DNA of 64,000 bases from Tricholomella constricta (lineage: Eukaryota; Basidiomycota; Agaricomycetes; Agaricales; Lyophyllaceae), in contig JAACJP010000058.1 in NCBI GenBank assembly GCA_013368375.1, positions 1 through 64,000 of the forward strand, written 5' to 3'. The notes beneath the pieces were generated by a model. It searched no databases and was not told where the DNA came from. It saw only the letters and a program-made list of their open reading frames with translations. Position numbers and translations under genes: made by a program. Below, one piece after another: positions 50,276-63,536 of this stretch (position 1 is its first letter; every line of letters starts with the position of its first letter).

Positions 50276-51244
50276 ATCAAGGACTCTCCTGTCTTCACTA
50301 ACAATTTGAACATTCCTCAAACCCCTGTTGGCTACCAGCTCGCTGTTGCACTCTTTTGTATGGGGAGGATATGGAAATGCTGCCTCTCTCACAGATGTTG
50401 CTCGTGAGGCTGGGATATCTGAGGGGTCTGTTGAATTATTCACAGATCGGTGTTTTACGGCCATTGAGGAGCTCCATGACACCTTTGTCCGTCCTCTGAC
50501 ATCCGAAGAGAAAGAGGTGGAGAAGCAGTGGATAGATGAGCATGTTGGATTCCAGGGATTATGGAGAGAAGGCTGGATCATGTATGACTGGACCATCGTT
50601 GTGCTTTATTCACGGCCAGGGCTCAATGGGGATGCATATTACACACGAAAGGGAAATTATGGGCTCAATTTACAGGTGAGTGCCATTATTCTTTGAAGTG
50701 TATTTTCACTTATAAGATTTAGATTGGGAATGTACCATCAAATCTTCGGATTGTTGACTACTCCCACAGCCTTACAGGATCGGCAAACAATGCAACTGCC
50801 TTTGAACACACCGCTGCTGCAAAGCACCCCAAGTGGTTGTTTGAAGGGCAAGAGTTTGCGTGGGTTGGTTCTGCATATTCTCTCACCAATCAAATGATTC
50901 CTGTTCACAAATGCCCTGCCGCATTTCATCGCGAAAATGCAATCTTTGATCGCACTGTATCCCATCTGCGTATTCAATCAGAGCATTGCATGGGTGCATT
51001 GAAAGGAAGATTCCAACGTCTTTGAGGCCTTCGTGTTAACATCAACTCTCGGAATGAGCACGTTCAACCTGGTCGTTGGATTACAGTTGCCATCATACTC
51101 CATAACCTCATCATCGATGTTGAAGGGAAGATCTCAGGAGCACATTTCATGGGGGATCATATGCAGGCAGAAGAGACTGAGGATGTGGATCCACATATAG
51201 AAGAAGAAACTGATGATGCTGGAGAGGACGCAGGAGAACAATAG
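50276..51244 (+). pseudogene. PIF/Harbinger-like DDE transposase, truncated
   Basis: 5' end cut by the LTR. It reads KDSPVFTNN...PQTPVGYQLAVALF, needs a frame change near 50355, then goes on with GYGNAASLTDVAREAGISEGSVELFTDR (a helix-turn-helix) and YDWTIVVLYSRPGLNGDAYYTRKGNYGLNLQ. A 47-bp intron (50676-50722, GTGAGT...TTTAG) is followed by IGNVPSNLRIVDYSHSLTGSANNATAFEHT. The second catalytic position reads AWVGSAYS, with Gly where the family has Asp, and the first motif has DW in place of DG. TGA at 51023-51025 interrupts it before GLRVNIN...ILHNLIIDVEG. It is dead for several reasons. Confidence 0.85.
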
Positions 51245-51317
51245 GAGTGGGCGCACGGTGCATCCCCTTACACAAGCATTCCAAAAGAGAAATGAAATAT
51301 TGTTAAATAGAAATATA

Positions 51318-52611
51318 TCAAATAAGAGGCTTAACATCATCATCGAACTCGAACTTGGAGGAGTCCCTGATGACAATCACCTCATGAGACGTAGATGATG
51401 AGTAACGGGATACCTCCTTATACTCATCCAGTGTCATCAACCCAGCTTGAAACTCACGAAGACGGAGCTCACGTCCTTGAAGATCCAGTTTGCGATGTTT
51501 TTGCGAACTTTCTTCCTTTATCCGCACGTGGCTCATCTTCAATGGGTGCCTAACGATGATGAGTAAATGATAGAAGGATAAAGATAATGAACTCACTTTG
51601 TCATAGCTACAAAAGTCTCTTTGATAGATCGCTTGGGAGCAACATGTTTGATCGAAGTGCTGGCCTTGAGGACGGCAGCATCCGATTTTGCAGAGCCAAA
51701 AGTCGAAGGTTTCGGACCTTGCTTCGCAGGAGTTTGAGGAAATCCAGATGGATCGTTTTCCTTGTGCGCAACAGCTTGCATGGGCAACAAAGCTTCGAGA
51801 GGTGGCAGTGGAAGGCTAGGAGGGATGTTTTGCAGGATAGGATCGATATTTGAGTCAAGACCAGTGCCATGATCATCTGGAGGCTGGTAGTGGATAGTTT
51901 TCCGTCCAGCAGGCCCCACTCCAGTAGTCACAGCGATAGGTGTTACATTTGGGCGAGTTGAGAGGAAATGGTGCAAGGTGGGAAAAGAGCCGAACTCGGC
52001 CTTTATTTCATCTAGAGAAAGACCAAAGTCAACAGATGAACAGGGGAAGAGACAATATACCATGCATCCCAGATGTTTGTCGCCTCTGCAGTTGTCATCG
52101 CATCAGGCCTGTCAGCAGAAATATAGCAGGTGGAGTACTCGTCAGGAGTCTCCTGTGTGTTTTCGTCCCGAATTCCATCACCCGTCCGATAAAGGCGTCT
52201 CGCATGAAAGGCATAGGTATTTTGCAGACTGCATAGCAGGTAAATAGTGTTTAGCTTTACACAAAGAGAATAATGAAGGTCACCCACCTTTCCCATTTGC
52301 CCTTGACCCGTGATGCTGCTGACCCCGCGTCCGCTTTGAACATGTCTGGCAAAACCTTCTCGGCAACACATTTGTAGGCCTGGATCTTATGATCCTCATT
52401 TGAGTTCTATGATAGAAAGGATTAAGATATGATGACATCAACGAAGTCAAATAATACTCACCTCGTTCTTCAGCTTGCCCACAATGACCTTTCAGTTTTC
52501 ACTCTTCTCCACTTCGGAAATGAGTGCCCAGGTCAAAGAATGTTCCTGAGCACTCCAGGCAACAGCAGGGAAGTTTTCCTTGGAGGCAGCAGCTTTCTTA
52601 CGCGGTCGCAT
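51318..52611 (-). pseudogene. Harbinger-associated Myb/SANT-like gene
   Basis: Reads leftward from ATG 52611-52609 (MRPRKKAAASKENF). Exon 1 carries the start of a Myb/SANT-like domain (VAWSAQEHSLTWALISEVEK) and a nonsense TGA at 52494-52492. Intron 52461-52407 (GTGAGT...CATAG). Exon 2 continues the domain (NEDHKIQAYKCVAEKVLPDMF, then SRVKGKWE). Further exons encode HARRLYRTGDGIRDE..., a Pro/Ala-rich region (51593-52063), and after an intron with GTGAGT a charged C-terminus ending DDDVKPLI at 51318. It is convergent with the transposase, as usual in this superfamily, where the Myb-like partner helps bind the ends. Exon borders in the middle are approximate. Confidence 0.65.
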
Positions 52612-52708
52612 ATCGGTATAAATAAGAAAATAGTGCGTTGATTGTACAGGGCACAGAGAGCATATAGTTTGAGAGGTAAGTATCGCGACTCGCGCGTCGG
52701 CGAGTAGA

Positions 52709-52755
52709 CTGTCACTGATTGTCACAACATGTAACAGTGTGACAATCAATGACAG
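52709..52755. repeat. 18-bp imperfect palindrome
   Basis: CTGTCACTGATTGTCACA (52709-52726) and TGTGACAATCAATGACAG (52738-52755) pair with one mismatch around an 11-base loop. It lies just upstream of the Myb-like gene start and may be a subterminal binding site or the hairpin end of the Harbinger element. Confidence 0.6.
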
Positions 52756-52902
52756 TTCTCATATCCCTTCGCAATCAGTTTGATTGAAGTCATCGTTGAG
52801 AGGCTGTTCAAAGCAAATAGTCCTCCTCCTCCTCGCAATGCCATGCAAGAAGCCTATGTGATAGAGTTCTACAAAGATATTTTTGCTTTTGGTCTTCTCT
52901 GT

Positions 52903-53050
52903 GTTGGAAATCAGTGCTCAAATAAGGGAATGTTCTCGAGTACACTAGGCAACATCTGATAAATTTTTCCTCTGTGGCAGCAGACTTTTTTTTCAGAGTG
53001 ACATTTGGTATTCAATAAGAAAGTGCATGTAGATGTATTGAGAACAGAGC
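52903..53050 (-). pseudogene. Older copy of the Myb-like exon 1
   Basis: Aligns with 52512-52670 at clearly lower identity (ttggaaatcagtgctcaaataagggaatgttctcgagtac... against ttcggaaatgagtgcccaggtcaaagaatgttcctgagcac...), including the shared caataagaaa stretch. It is the remnant of a second, earlier Harbinger element next to the first. Confidence 0.6.
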
Positions 53051-56000
53051 TCGAGGGAATATGTGGTAGGAATATGTGGTATAGGTGTACGATCTACTGT
53101 GTGATGATGACTAATATCTTGCTCTAGCATTCTATACCCCCTAGGTCGCCTATCAGAGATCTACCCGTTCTAGCGCTGAGGAGTCTTGCTTCTGAGACAC
53201 AGAGGATGAGGACAACAATGCGGAAGGGGAGGACGGCACAGAGGAAGAGGAGACATGAGAAGCGGAGGCGGAGAGGAGAGGGCACACACGCGCGCCCAAA
53301 CACACACACCTACAAGCGTTGACATGATAAGGTCGACGTCAACAACCACGACAGACAACGCTGAACCGCAACTCAAGCACCGAAACCGGCACCACCACCA
53401 CCACGTAGCGGGAAACACAACAGGCACGCTGCTCGAGAACGCGCCCGCGAGACTGACTGGGCCACGAATATCCATTATGCCCCCTGATCATTATTTTTCA
53501 CTCTATTCCTTTTCATCCCCTTCCCTATACATACTTCCACATATGCCAATCATGTACTAATCACCCACAGCGACATTCGAACACCCCACTACATTCTCGT
53601 AAACCCACAGACACAAACACCAGACCAGCACCACCGATACTTAGAGACTACGAGATCCACCGCTTAAAATCACACCCACATCACCACTTACTTTACTATT
53701 ATTTGGCTTAGTATAGCCCTGCCCCTTAGCTCAGTAGTGTAGCTTGACCGGCAGTAAAAACAGATTTCATCATCATCATCTGAGTACTGGTGAAATATCA
53801 CGTGCTGACGAAGGCGTGCCGTTCAGAGTCCAGAGAAACAGAAACAGCGGGACCTGAGTGCCGGGGTAAGTAGGAGATTTTAATTTCCTCGTAAACGCGA
53901 AGTGGGCCATGACGCCCGAGCGCTCAACGCCATGGCTAAAAGTCAACACAAAACAAATCAATAATAAATCACGATGAGCGAGAAGCGCTCTGATTGCCAG
54001 TGATAAGCCAAGACAAGTGTTTGGTGTCGTTAACAGGCTTGTATGCACGCGCGTGCATGCATGTGGGTGGCTGATGCTGTACAATCGGAGCCTGGAAACG
54101 ACGCCCGAGCGAGAGCGAAGAGCAAATTTTGATGCCTGCAGTGGGGATTTGAAGAAGACCCAAGGATCAGCCAGCGACGGGGTCCAGTGATAGTGATCCT
54201 GCTTTATACGTGTAATCAAAATCACGAAATTCAACGAACAAAGAAAGGGTCCAGGTCCGGATGCGGGCCCCAGCGGCGCAGCGGCTGCGAACAGGCATCG
54301 AGCGCTCATGAACAAGGATCTGCTCCATCGGAGCAGCGGCTCCGGCCAATGGCTGTCACTCCGACATTCGCGCCTCATCAGCTGGATCAAGCACTCAAGC
54401 TGACGACCAAGTATGTTTGAAGACAATAAGAGGACAGCGACCCGTCATGATCCATGGAAAACATGTCGCTCGCTACTAGCAACTAACGTCCTCGAATGAC
54501 ATTTGTGCTTGTGGGCTCGTCAGAGCCATAGTCTTCAGGATGTGTCGTCGGTCGTCAAGAATCGTATACAGGGGTAGGCCCGAAAGGGTCAGATTCGTGA
54601 TGTGCAGTGACTGTCCCGCGGGTTAACTGCGGTCCTCGACTCCGCTAGAGTTGCGTTTCACCGAGGATGACAAGTCTAGAAGCTAGGTCAAACCGTCTCG
54701 CCTTAAGCTTGCGAGATAACATGTTCTAAATCCCGATTGGCATACCTAGACCGTGATGCGCGGTGAGATGAAATGGGCAAGAGCTTGGGCGTTTATTCCG
54801 TTGCGCGACCGTGTCATCTTACTTTTAAAACGACAGGCAGTGGCGGTGCTCGTGCAAACATGATCTGGCTCAGTTCGGTATCTTATCTTATCTATAAATC
54901 ATTCCTTCCTCCTCCGGGCTCCAGATGCAGGAGCGTGTATGGACCGACACCCCCACCGTGGATCCTCTTTTCCAAAAGCAACATGTCGCGATGCGCTCCG
55001 TTGTCAGTGCGATGAAGGCTGGAATGATCTACTCCGCGTTGGGCGGATCCACTCTACGCCCGCACCAATTCAGTGATATATGCAAAAGATGAAAGCCACA
55101 TACGCACATAGCCTATACAAAGCACTCTGCGGAAAACCACACAGCAGGGTACAGGGTAAAGGCTAAGTGAAGATTCTCAGCATTTCGTGTGCACAGGTCC
55201 TTTGCAGAAGACACCGGCAAGCCAACATGCATCAGAGTCAGAACCCCTAAGGAACATTCATATGTCGATATCAGTATGGTTTTCCAGTATATCAAAGAAC
55301 TCGAAGAACCCTCGCCACACCCTGCCGAATGTCAACCACATCAGGACACACTGCCCATCGATGAATACAATGTTAGTACCCAAGCACCCAAGCATCGAAG
55401 GCCGTTCCTAAATTAAAAAAGTATGATGTGGCTTGATGTGTGCTTGAACAAAGATCACCACGACCCATGCTGCACGTAGAAAAAGTCTCCTGTCCCACTT
55501 AGCTTGCGTGTGGGTCGCGTCTTCCCAGGTAGCAGCGACGCAGAGGGTGTCCCTAAATGGAACCCCGTGTACAAGCAGCGAACGCTCCCAAGTCTAGGCT
55601 CCAAGTTCCAAGCTTCCAGCCTCAACGAAAGTTCCAAAAGGTCGAGCCCACAACACTCCGCCAGCCTAACCCGAGCCCATCCGCAACGACATCCGAAGTA
55701 AGCCTACATTACGCCGCAGTAGGCGCCCACCGGAAATGCCGAGTCCCACGCAAAGATGCCTAGAGCTATCAACGGAGAGAATACCAAAGGTGATGCGGTC
55801 ATGGGATCTGCGGAGGCCCCCGGCTACGCGGAAAGTGTGGGGATACATCGACGCAAAGACAGTGGGTCGTGACGATACTCATGACGTTGCTGTGGTAGGG
55901 TCGGACATTCGCCGCCGAATCTTGACTCTCCCTCTAGGCTCTATGTAGCTGAGCGTCAGGTGTACTTGATGTGCGACGACCGTGGGCGAAGGGGAAGAAA

Positions 56001-57293
56001 ACGTATTGGAGTCCGGTTTTCCACGACTGGCTCGCAGTGGTGAGAGGGTTCCTTGCCGCTTGGATAGCATCATCGAGAAGGAGATGCACAGAACCGTTCC
56101 TTTCGATGCAAGTGCGGTCGAGTGGTGTGTGAACTTGCGTCCGATGATGGTGGGCACTAGGCAGAAAGCGGGGTGCGTCGTACGATGATACCGGACTGCG
56201 GACCTGACGCGCCCCCTGTACATGTCTAAATATTTAGTATCCATCGTAAATTCCGGAGTCGAGCAACGTCGTACGAGGAGACCGTGTGCACCACTCGGAG
56301 TCGTTTCACTTGCCAAAATCGTAATAACGATGACGCCGAGCGATCGGACTGCCGGATATGGACATGAATGACGCACCGACTCGTGAGCCAGATCGTCTCT
56401 TGAATGTCCCGTCTTTGTCCTTCACGCTGAGTCACCTCCCCACACAATCGCTGCAGCACAAAAGGTCGGGGCCTCGGGGCGGAGCTTCGGATGGCTTACT
56501 CACGCTCACAACACAGTGTGTTCGAGTCAAAGCATGTATGTTATAATGTGTAATCTACGCGGCGCCCAGCCGAGCTGACAAGGAGCTCGAGCCGACGATT
56601 GAATTGAATTGTAATCATGCAATACTCATGCCCATGACCACTGTTGACTCAGGCGCGGCGGCGCCGCCAGGTGAGGTAGCAACGTTGCTGCTGCGGTTGC
56701 ACGGAGACCGACGTGGCAGACAACGTGTTAACGCTGTCACCGCCTCCAGGCATGACAAGGCCTGACATCACCGTTGTGTATCCTGAATGATATCACTTTT
56801 ACTCAACGCCTGTGATTTTCGAAAAAAAGTTTTTTTTTTTTGGAATTTGAAACTTGTATCGAAAACGGGTGCGGTAATATACTGTACTGTATGTATAGCA
56901 GGAGAACCAATGAGGGAGTAGGGAATGTGGTAGCGGTGGCAGATTATGAGTTGTATAGCCGCGCAAAACATGCAATGTATGGATGGATAATAATGCAAAT
57001 GGGATGTGATGATGATGACAATGTTGATAGTGAGAACACGCGAAGCAATAGGATAAACATAGCTTGTACTTATATTGAAACGAAACACGATGCGAAGCGC
57101 CGAGGCATCGCGAAGAGGGGAAGCGATGATGGTGAGAACATAGGTTATACCGATGAATGCCGGTGTCTATCCAGCAGCCAGAAAAAACTTTTGACAAGAT
57201 GTGGAAAGAGAGCGAAGACAGGAAAGATACAGGCGATGATGGAGGGGTGATATGAGACGAAGCGGTGCGCACGGAATGGAGGGAACCATGCGA
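53051..57293. other. 4.2-kb stretch without a supported gene
   Basis: No ORF shows a recognisable domain; the longest (54426-53776, minus, 216 codons) has no convincing composition. Items noted: purine-rich and CA-rich patches at 53200-53320; a GCCCCTTAGCTCAGTAGTG motif at 53724-53742 resembling a tRNA A box, followed by a CATCATCATC tail (53768-53780) but without a B box, so perhaps a SINE end; palindromic ggcgcggcggcgccgcc near 56650; and a poly-T run at 56829-56840. This marks the change from transposon cluster to low-copy sequence. Confidence 0.4.
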
Positions 57294-58329
57294 TCATGCG
57301 ACTAGACGAATGGGTCGTCGCGCATGTGAGGCCTGCACTTGTGATGCCAATCTTCCGTGGCTGTGGGCGCGATGTGTTGATGCCGGCATTGGGATTACTG
57401 GAAACGCCTGCAGAAGCTCCAGAGTCGCGTTACCCTGAAACGAACCAGGCTTTGCATGCTGTGGCTGTGTACCCTTGTGCGTGGAAGGATAGGATGGCGA
57501 TGTCGCCGCTGTAGAGGGTGTGCGCGGCGAGGATGACCCTGGTGATGATGCCGATTCGGGGCTCGAAGGCTCCAGCTCGGGTACTGGACGCGTGTGATGG
57601 GTGCGGCGGTGTGGGTGTGGGTGGATGAAGGTGCGTGATGGGCGGTGTGAGTGTGCTGTCAGCGCCACGGCCGAGAGATTGTCGTGATGGCTGAGGAGAT
57701 CGGCCTCCGACACGCTCAATTCAAAGTCCAAGACGTCAAGGAACTCGCGTTCAATACGACCCACATCTCGTTTGCCGAAGACCCCGGTACAGAGCGCCCA
57801 GTGAACATTCTTTAGCGTAGAATCATTCAGGTACTGTGGGTCCAGTCAGATGATACTGTAAAATAGGCGACTACTAAGAAAAAACGTACCTTTGAGGCGA
57901 CAATGATCGCTCCTAGAAAAACCCGTTCGAGTGCCCACTCTTCCAAAGCAATGTGTAGATGCGGCTTGGCGCGATCGATATAGACAAGTGAAGCGAGGAC
58001 TGTGGGTGTGTTGACCTCGGCACGCGTTATGACGTTTGTCACAAAGGTGGTGAATTTAGCGTGCTCTGGACGCCTTGAGACTGGACGGCCGCGCGATGAA
58101 GAAGGACGACCCATAGCAAAGTCGACGGTATCGACTACACAGTCGACAACATATTCTGAGGAGGTATAGTCAGCAACAAAGCGGTATTGTGATACAATAG
58201 TTACTCACCGATGACGGGACGAGACATCTTGAGGTCGATGAGCTCCATAACAGCAGGAGAATGTCTGGAAGGGTCGACGAGGCTAGCATGGTGGACGGGA
58301 GAGGAGGAGGACGAGGCGGGAGAGGCCAT
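57294..58329 (-). CDS. Pho85-type (PCL-like) cyclin
   Basis: Three exons on the minus strand: 58329-58209, 58155-57890 and 57833-57294. The introns (58208-58156, 57889-57834) have GTGAGT/GTACGT donors and CAG acceptors. The phases fit and give 308 residues. The cyclin box is at about residues 70-165: FTTFVTNVITRAEVNTPTVLASLVYIDRAK, ALERVFLGAIIVASKYLNDSTLKNVHWAL, then FLDVLDFELSVSEADLLSHH. This matches cyclins that bind the Pho85/Cdk5-like kinase and guide it to substrates in cell-cycle and nutrient control. The C-terminal 140 residues are low-complexity (His, Pro, Ser, Thr) and probably disordered, common in this group. The start ATG is the first in frame and opens a Ser/Pro-rich lead. PCL1/2-like is the best guess; the exact subfamily is not fixed. 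Confidence 0.88.
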
Positions 58330-61300
58330 GTCTGGCTTGGTGGGCGGATGAATGTGAAGTGCATTGGATTGGAATTGAGGAGGATATATAAAGGACTCGG
58401 GGAGCGAAGAGAGCCGATACGGAAAAAGAAATCCGGAAATCGCTCATGAAAGGTGTGAAACGGGTCACCGCCCAAAAAGGCAGATGGGATCGGTTGACAA
58501 AGGATCTGACAAACGGTCCGTACGAACTGACCGCAAGCTGACTCGATCCTTTCCTAATCGGGCCACCCGCGGCAAGTCAGTGTGGCTCGGCATCCACCTG
58601 CGCCCCGGCTCAGCCCGTTGTGCCGTCCACCACGCAACCCGCGCCCGTTCGTCACCAACGCGTCCATTCCCGGCATGACCAGCTGCGTCCTCCCGCAGCC
58701 GTTCCACATCAAGCTTTCGTCATCTGCACAGGCTCCGCCCACGCCGCAGTAACTCACTTTGCATCATCCCACTTCTAATGCCAATTCACGTCAATTACCG
58801 TTGTTCACGTAGTCATCCCGAATGTATCGCCTCTGCTCCCTATCAGTCCGACTCATCAACACTTCTTCTGCTCAGATGCACTGGTTGCCACCTTTAAAGT
58901 AACATGAACTGACCCCGATAGTTCAGGTCTTGTGAATGTTCCCATTTAACCATGTCGCCTTTTTTTGCCTGGATCCTCGGATGTACTGTGCAGGTCTGAT
59001 GCTCTCTATCCATATCAGGAACACCTGTCCACGTAGCCACTCTTCCAAGTTAAGCCTTTTCTCCTGACAAACGTCAGGCGCTTTCAGTCGCTTCCATAAC
59101 ATTCCGTATTACAATGTGCAACGTTCACATCACCCAATCCAACGCCATGTTTCGTGCGCCGTCGCTCAGTCATCCATTGCTTATCCGGACAACATCTGAA
59201 AAAAAAAATCCCATTATCATACTCTACAGCTAAAACACCCGTGCCGATGACTTGCCATCACCCACATCATACATTTCTGGTGACCAGTCATGGGAGGCGA
59301 TAAATCCAGGGACGCAGGGGGGGCATGGCGGCGCTGCCATCATCATGCATGACCTGCATTCAATGTCACGATGACTTGATTCCACCTTGATTCCACCGGT
59401 CGGCGGTCGCGCACCAAGGAGCAAATCACACCACACGGACTTATAGCATGCTTTACCTCGGCTTTCAGGATCTCTGCATGTCCTGGGGCCCCCAACTGTC
59501 ACTGCTCCCTCATTCGGCGACGCCTTGACGCATGCAGGTCTGTACCATCTTGACCATCTTGGCCCCACGAGATCTCTGTGGGAAGCCCTATGGCTGGTGT
59601 GTGCGTAGATCTTCATCAATACATGTGGCGCCCTCGACCTGACCTACCTAGAAATTACCTATCAATTCCTCGCTTTATCGTTCCCAAGCATGCATCGTGA
59701 TTATAGCTCAAACCACGAATATTCCCCATCTGCCCCACCTTTGCCTAAATCTGACAAAGCGACGTCCCTCATCAGGGTTTTTCGAAGATAGTGTCCGGGT
59801 CACTTTGCTGATCCTATCGTAATCTATTTAAGTAGGCGCTATGCCCACCATTGCCATGACTGTCCGACCACCTTCGGCTTTGGAAATCTAGGGAACACAG
59901 GCGGGTCCAGGGTACCCAAGTACATCGACGTCAACCGAATTGCAATATCCTCCAAAATCAAATCCATCCGCCTTCGAACTATGATACAGGTACGTACGTA
60001 CGGACAAGAGCCACAAAAAGAAAACACAAGGAGGTTACACTCCTGCCCAGAATACATGAATGCAAGGTTATATAAATTCATGCATGCTGACACAGGCGCG
60101 TGCGTCGTGTATAGGGGCCCCAATCCCTTCTACCGTGCTCTAAACCCCCACTGGCAAATTGAAACCCATCACGCCGCCTTCCGTCCGTTTTGACACCCCA
60201 CCTCGGGACAGGCTTTCCCGCCCTCAAGCAGCAAACATTTTCACACCCCGACAACACACCGGCCTGGTTCGTGGTGTTGGTTGGTTCTCTGTTCCCCCTT
60301 AGACCACTCCTACACGTCTGCCACTAATCACGAACCCCGCATCCATTTTTTTTTTCATTTACACAGATCTAGCGTAGTCCGCGAATCTCTCATCTCGCGA
60401 GTCAACGAGCCAATTCCAGCCAACAGCGAAGCGAAGACGGACACCACACACACTCACACTGACACAAAGAGGGCAATCGCGCTGCCGCGACACGGGAAGT
60501 GACGGTGGATCATGCTCATGCTCATGCCGGATTGGCAGGATGTCCGCTTCTTTTGTGATTCAATTAATCTTGCATTTGTGGATACGTAGATAGACAGATA
60601 GATGGACAACGACGGACGGACGGGCCCGCGCCGCCTTCGCTGCCCAGATTCCGCACGTATAGACACAATCTTTGCGCTGCGGGAGGGAGAAGAGTCCACG
60701 CGGGCATGGCTTCGCGAAGCGAAGATGTCCTGCCTGTGTCCTGGATCTCATCTCATGTATCACGCACGGACTAGCCGGTGGCGGACGCGCGCGCGAGAAG
60801 TGACGCTGTCAAAATGTTACATCGCGCAATTTAAGCAGGGAATCCTGAAAAGAAATGGGGGGTTCAACGCGTTCACGTCCGTCACTGGCGTAGGTAGACT
60901 TCTAGCGAGTATCAGCAGTGGGATTCGTTTTTGGCGTACTGGATGTTCGGATGTGCAGATCCCCCTATATAGTAAACGTAGTAAACATGTTTTTTACGGG
61001 GTGGTGGTAATGATCGAAGGTGGGTGGGTATATGTGGATGGATGGATAGATCGATGGGTGATGGTGATGCAACAAAACGGCGAGATGGGGTGGTTGATCA
61101 ACAGGTAAGAATAATATAGGTGGGAGTGGGTACGGCTTCGGGCATAGACACCGAAGAAAGTAGATGCTTGGGTCTGGAACCGTATTGTGCCAGGCGCAAG
61201 GTAGATGATAAGCAATGCAACCAAGTCACCATCCAGCCAAAAGCGTGTAAAGTGATTTACTTCTTCTAGTGTACAAGTGTCACTGTAAAGAATCGGAAAA

Positions 61301-61958
61301 CGCACCAGTGCAAGTCAATAGCAAGTTGAGTATAACAAAGCACGGCGCAGTTGCTGGTAATTAACCTAACGCTCAAGCATCCAGAGTTTGACGTGCACAT
61401 CCTTGTCCAAGAACTATCCTCCCACTTTCCTTCCAAGTCCAGCTTGGTACCCGCGCCGCCGCCGCCACCCCAACGACCCAATGAGGTCATACGCGCGGAT
61501 AAAGACCCTTGAAATACGTCGGACCCGGGACTCCTGCTCTAAAAGCCTGCGCGACGTACCCCATCCCGCTTCGTGATAGTAGGCAGGCACCACCACGACC
61601 AAACTCCCGCACCTTGCAGACCCCCTGCCCCTGCCCCTTGCACTTCATTTTCTCTCCTCACCCTGCGTCTTCGCTCGGCCCCAGGTGAATGCAAGGAGAA
61701 GAAGGCCACCCGGTAGACAGATGACGATCACGCCTGGGCCCTGGCAAGCAGCATCTGCCCACAGCTCAGCTACACCAACCGTCTCCTAATCGCCAATCGC
61801 CAATCACCATCACCACTCGCAAATCCCTCACCCACCCCACCAGCAAACCGTTCCCGTTCTCCCCCACTCGCCCCATGCCCCTGCCCGTCCACCCTCTGCA
61901 AATGCTCCGAAGAAGATAATAAAAAAAAGCGGGGTGCAAGCACAAGCGGAAGGGCACC
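58330..61958. other. 3.6-kb intergenic stretch
   Basis: Nothing supported as a gene. The first few hundred bases should hold the cyclin promoter. An A-run lies at 59199-59208 and a T-run at 60347-60356. CACACACTCACACTGACAC is at 60448-60466. Degenerate GATA/GATG microsatellites lie at 60588-60604 and 61032-61062. The stretch 61620-61900 is C-rich and low in complexity. ORFs of 60-168 codons here have no recognisable features. Confidence 0.4.
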
Positions 61959-63536
61959 CTACATGACCCCGCTGCTGGGCCCAGCCGAAGTCGCGCTTTC
62001 CTTGTTGCGGTTCTTGCTCCCCTTGGGTCGGCCGCGCGGCCGCTTTCCCGCCGGCTGCGCTTCCAAGCTCGCGACTTCCCCAGACCCGCGCTTCACACCA
62101 GCACTGGCGGTGTTCTGGGCGTCGTTCCCGCCTAATCTGCGTTCGTTGAGATACCTGCGGTGAGAAAGAGAAGGGCAGGTCAGTTGATGAATCATGAAGC
62201 GTGTTTGCAGGCGATGAAGCGAGAGCAGGGGGGACTCTACACTATTATGGACACAGGTGAAAAGGAAGTGCCGGAGGTTTTCGCAGAGATGCCATGACGG
62301 CAACGTCTACCACACGGCGCCACTGATAGCCAGCAGCGACCGGTGCTTCTCTCAGCAAGATGCCCGTCCCGGCGTTCAAGTAGGTCTCGCAGCCGGATTT
62401 AAGCGGCAGAAAAAACATGCAGGTAAACGGGTTGCGTTTGTATGGAAAAACGATAGAAGTACCAACAGGCACCGATGATTTGACATATGGATCGTTGTTC
62501 GGGTCAGACTCAAATGGAAGAAGCACTCACTGGTTCGCTTTTTCGTCGAGAGTGCTCTGGAGGCTTGGGAGAGGCGGTTGCCCCAGTTCTTGTCGTAACC
62601 TATCAACGTCGTTCTTCGCCACAGCATATTCCCCTTCAGTAAGCTGGTTCATCTTGGTGCGAATTTCGTGGCATCTGGAAGAGAAGGAGGAAATAAGCCG
62701 TCAATTCACTCGAAGGAAAGACAGCAGGATGGTAGAAATAGGCGGAGGGAACACGGAGACAAAAGACGTACTCTCTGTCGATTGTCGATTCCATGAGATC
62801 AGCCTTCAGAACCCGCACGATAAGAATGCAACCCATAAATAGAAAAGGAGAGGCTTACCCTGTCGCGATCTTCGTTAATCTATCATCAAAATGCACATAA
62901 ATGCTGGCACTAGACAAAGCAGACCCAAGGACTCACCTCACGCAAAGCATTCAAGAGCCTCGTCCGCTCGCTTTCAAGCCTGCACCGATAAAAATCAGCT
63001 CACGACCCCCTAATTATCTCCGACAACAACGCACTTGTTCCTCTGCTCCCGGATGTCCTGGATCACTTTGCTTTTTTCTTGCAACGACGCGTGCGCAGAC
63101 AGAATATGCGCCGTATGCAGCTGCAGCGTCAGAGCGTGCTTCCTGTCACCACAATCAATCAGCACACACACATTCCCTCCGTGATTAAAATTGGCCCTCG
63201 TCCGGCGAACACTGCGTCCCGAAAATTACGAGAGACGCCTCTCTCGTGGCAACCCAAACCAAACCGAGGCACGTACTTGAGTTCAGCCGTTTTGGCTAGA
63301 TGGACAAGATCCTTAGTCCAGTCGCCCGTCGCAATGAGGGGCGTTGGGGTTGAGGTGCCTGTCGCTGGCTGCGACGGTTGCTGGTGGTGGGGTTGGGGTG
63401 TGGGCTGATGGGTGGTATCCTGGGGTGCGACGCCCGCATTCCCGTTGATTACCTGGGGCTGGAGGTGTGTACCGGGCGGACCTGTGTAGTGAACATACTG
63501 AGGTTGGTGGTGGTGATACTGCAGCTGCTGCGACAT
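61959..63536 (-). CDS. Coiled-coil protein with C-terminal AT-hook
   Basis: Seven exons on the minus strand: 63536-63277, 63142-63035, 62979-62937, 62879-62859, 62803-62772, 62674-62531 and 62154-61959. All introns have GT...AG ends and consistent phases, giving 267 residues. Residues 1-70 are Gln/His/Pro-rich (MSQQLQYHHHQPQYVHY). The middle (about 87-200) is a continuous charged helix likely to form a coiled coil (QEKSKVIQDIREQRNKLESE, TKMNQLTEGEYAVAKNDVDRLRQEL). The C-terminus has a clear AT-hook, KRPRGRPKGSKNRN (about 240-253), which binds the minor groove of AT-rich DNA. A nuclear, chromatin-related protein is therefore likely; the partner and pathway are unknown. A 21-base micro-exon (62879-62859) is unusual but keeps the frame. 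The gene is not part of the transposon cluster. Confidence 0.82.

Noticed and set aside
53724..53780. tRNA gene starting GCCCCTTAGCTCAGTAG
   Set aside because: Only an A-box-like part is present; no anticodon arm, T-arm or B box follows.
53776..54426. 216-codon minus-strand ORF
   Set aside because: No recognisable domain, mixed composition, no supporting splice structure; likely chance.
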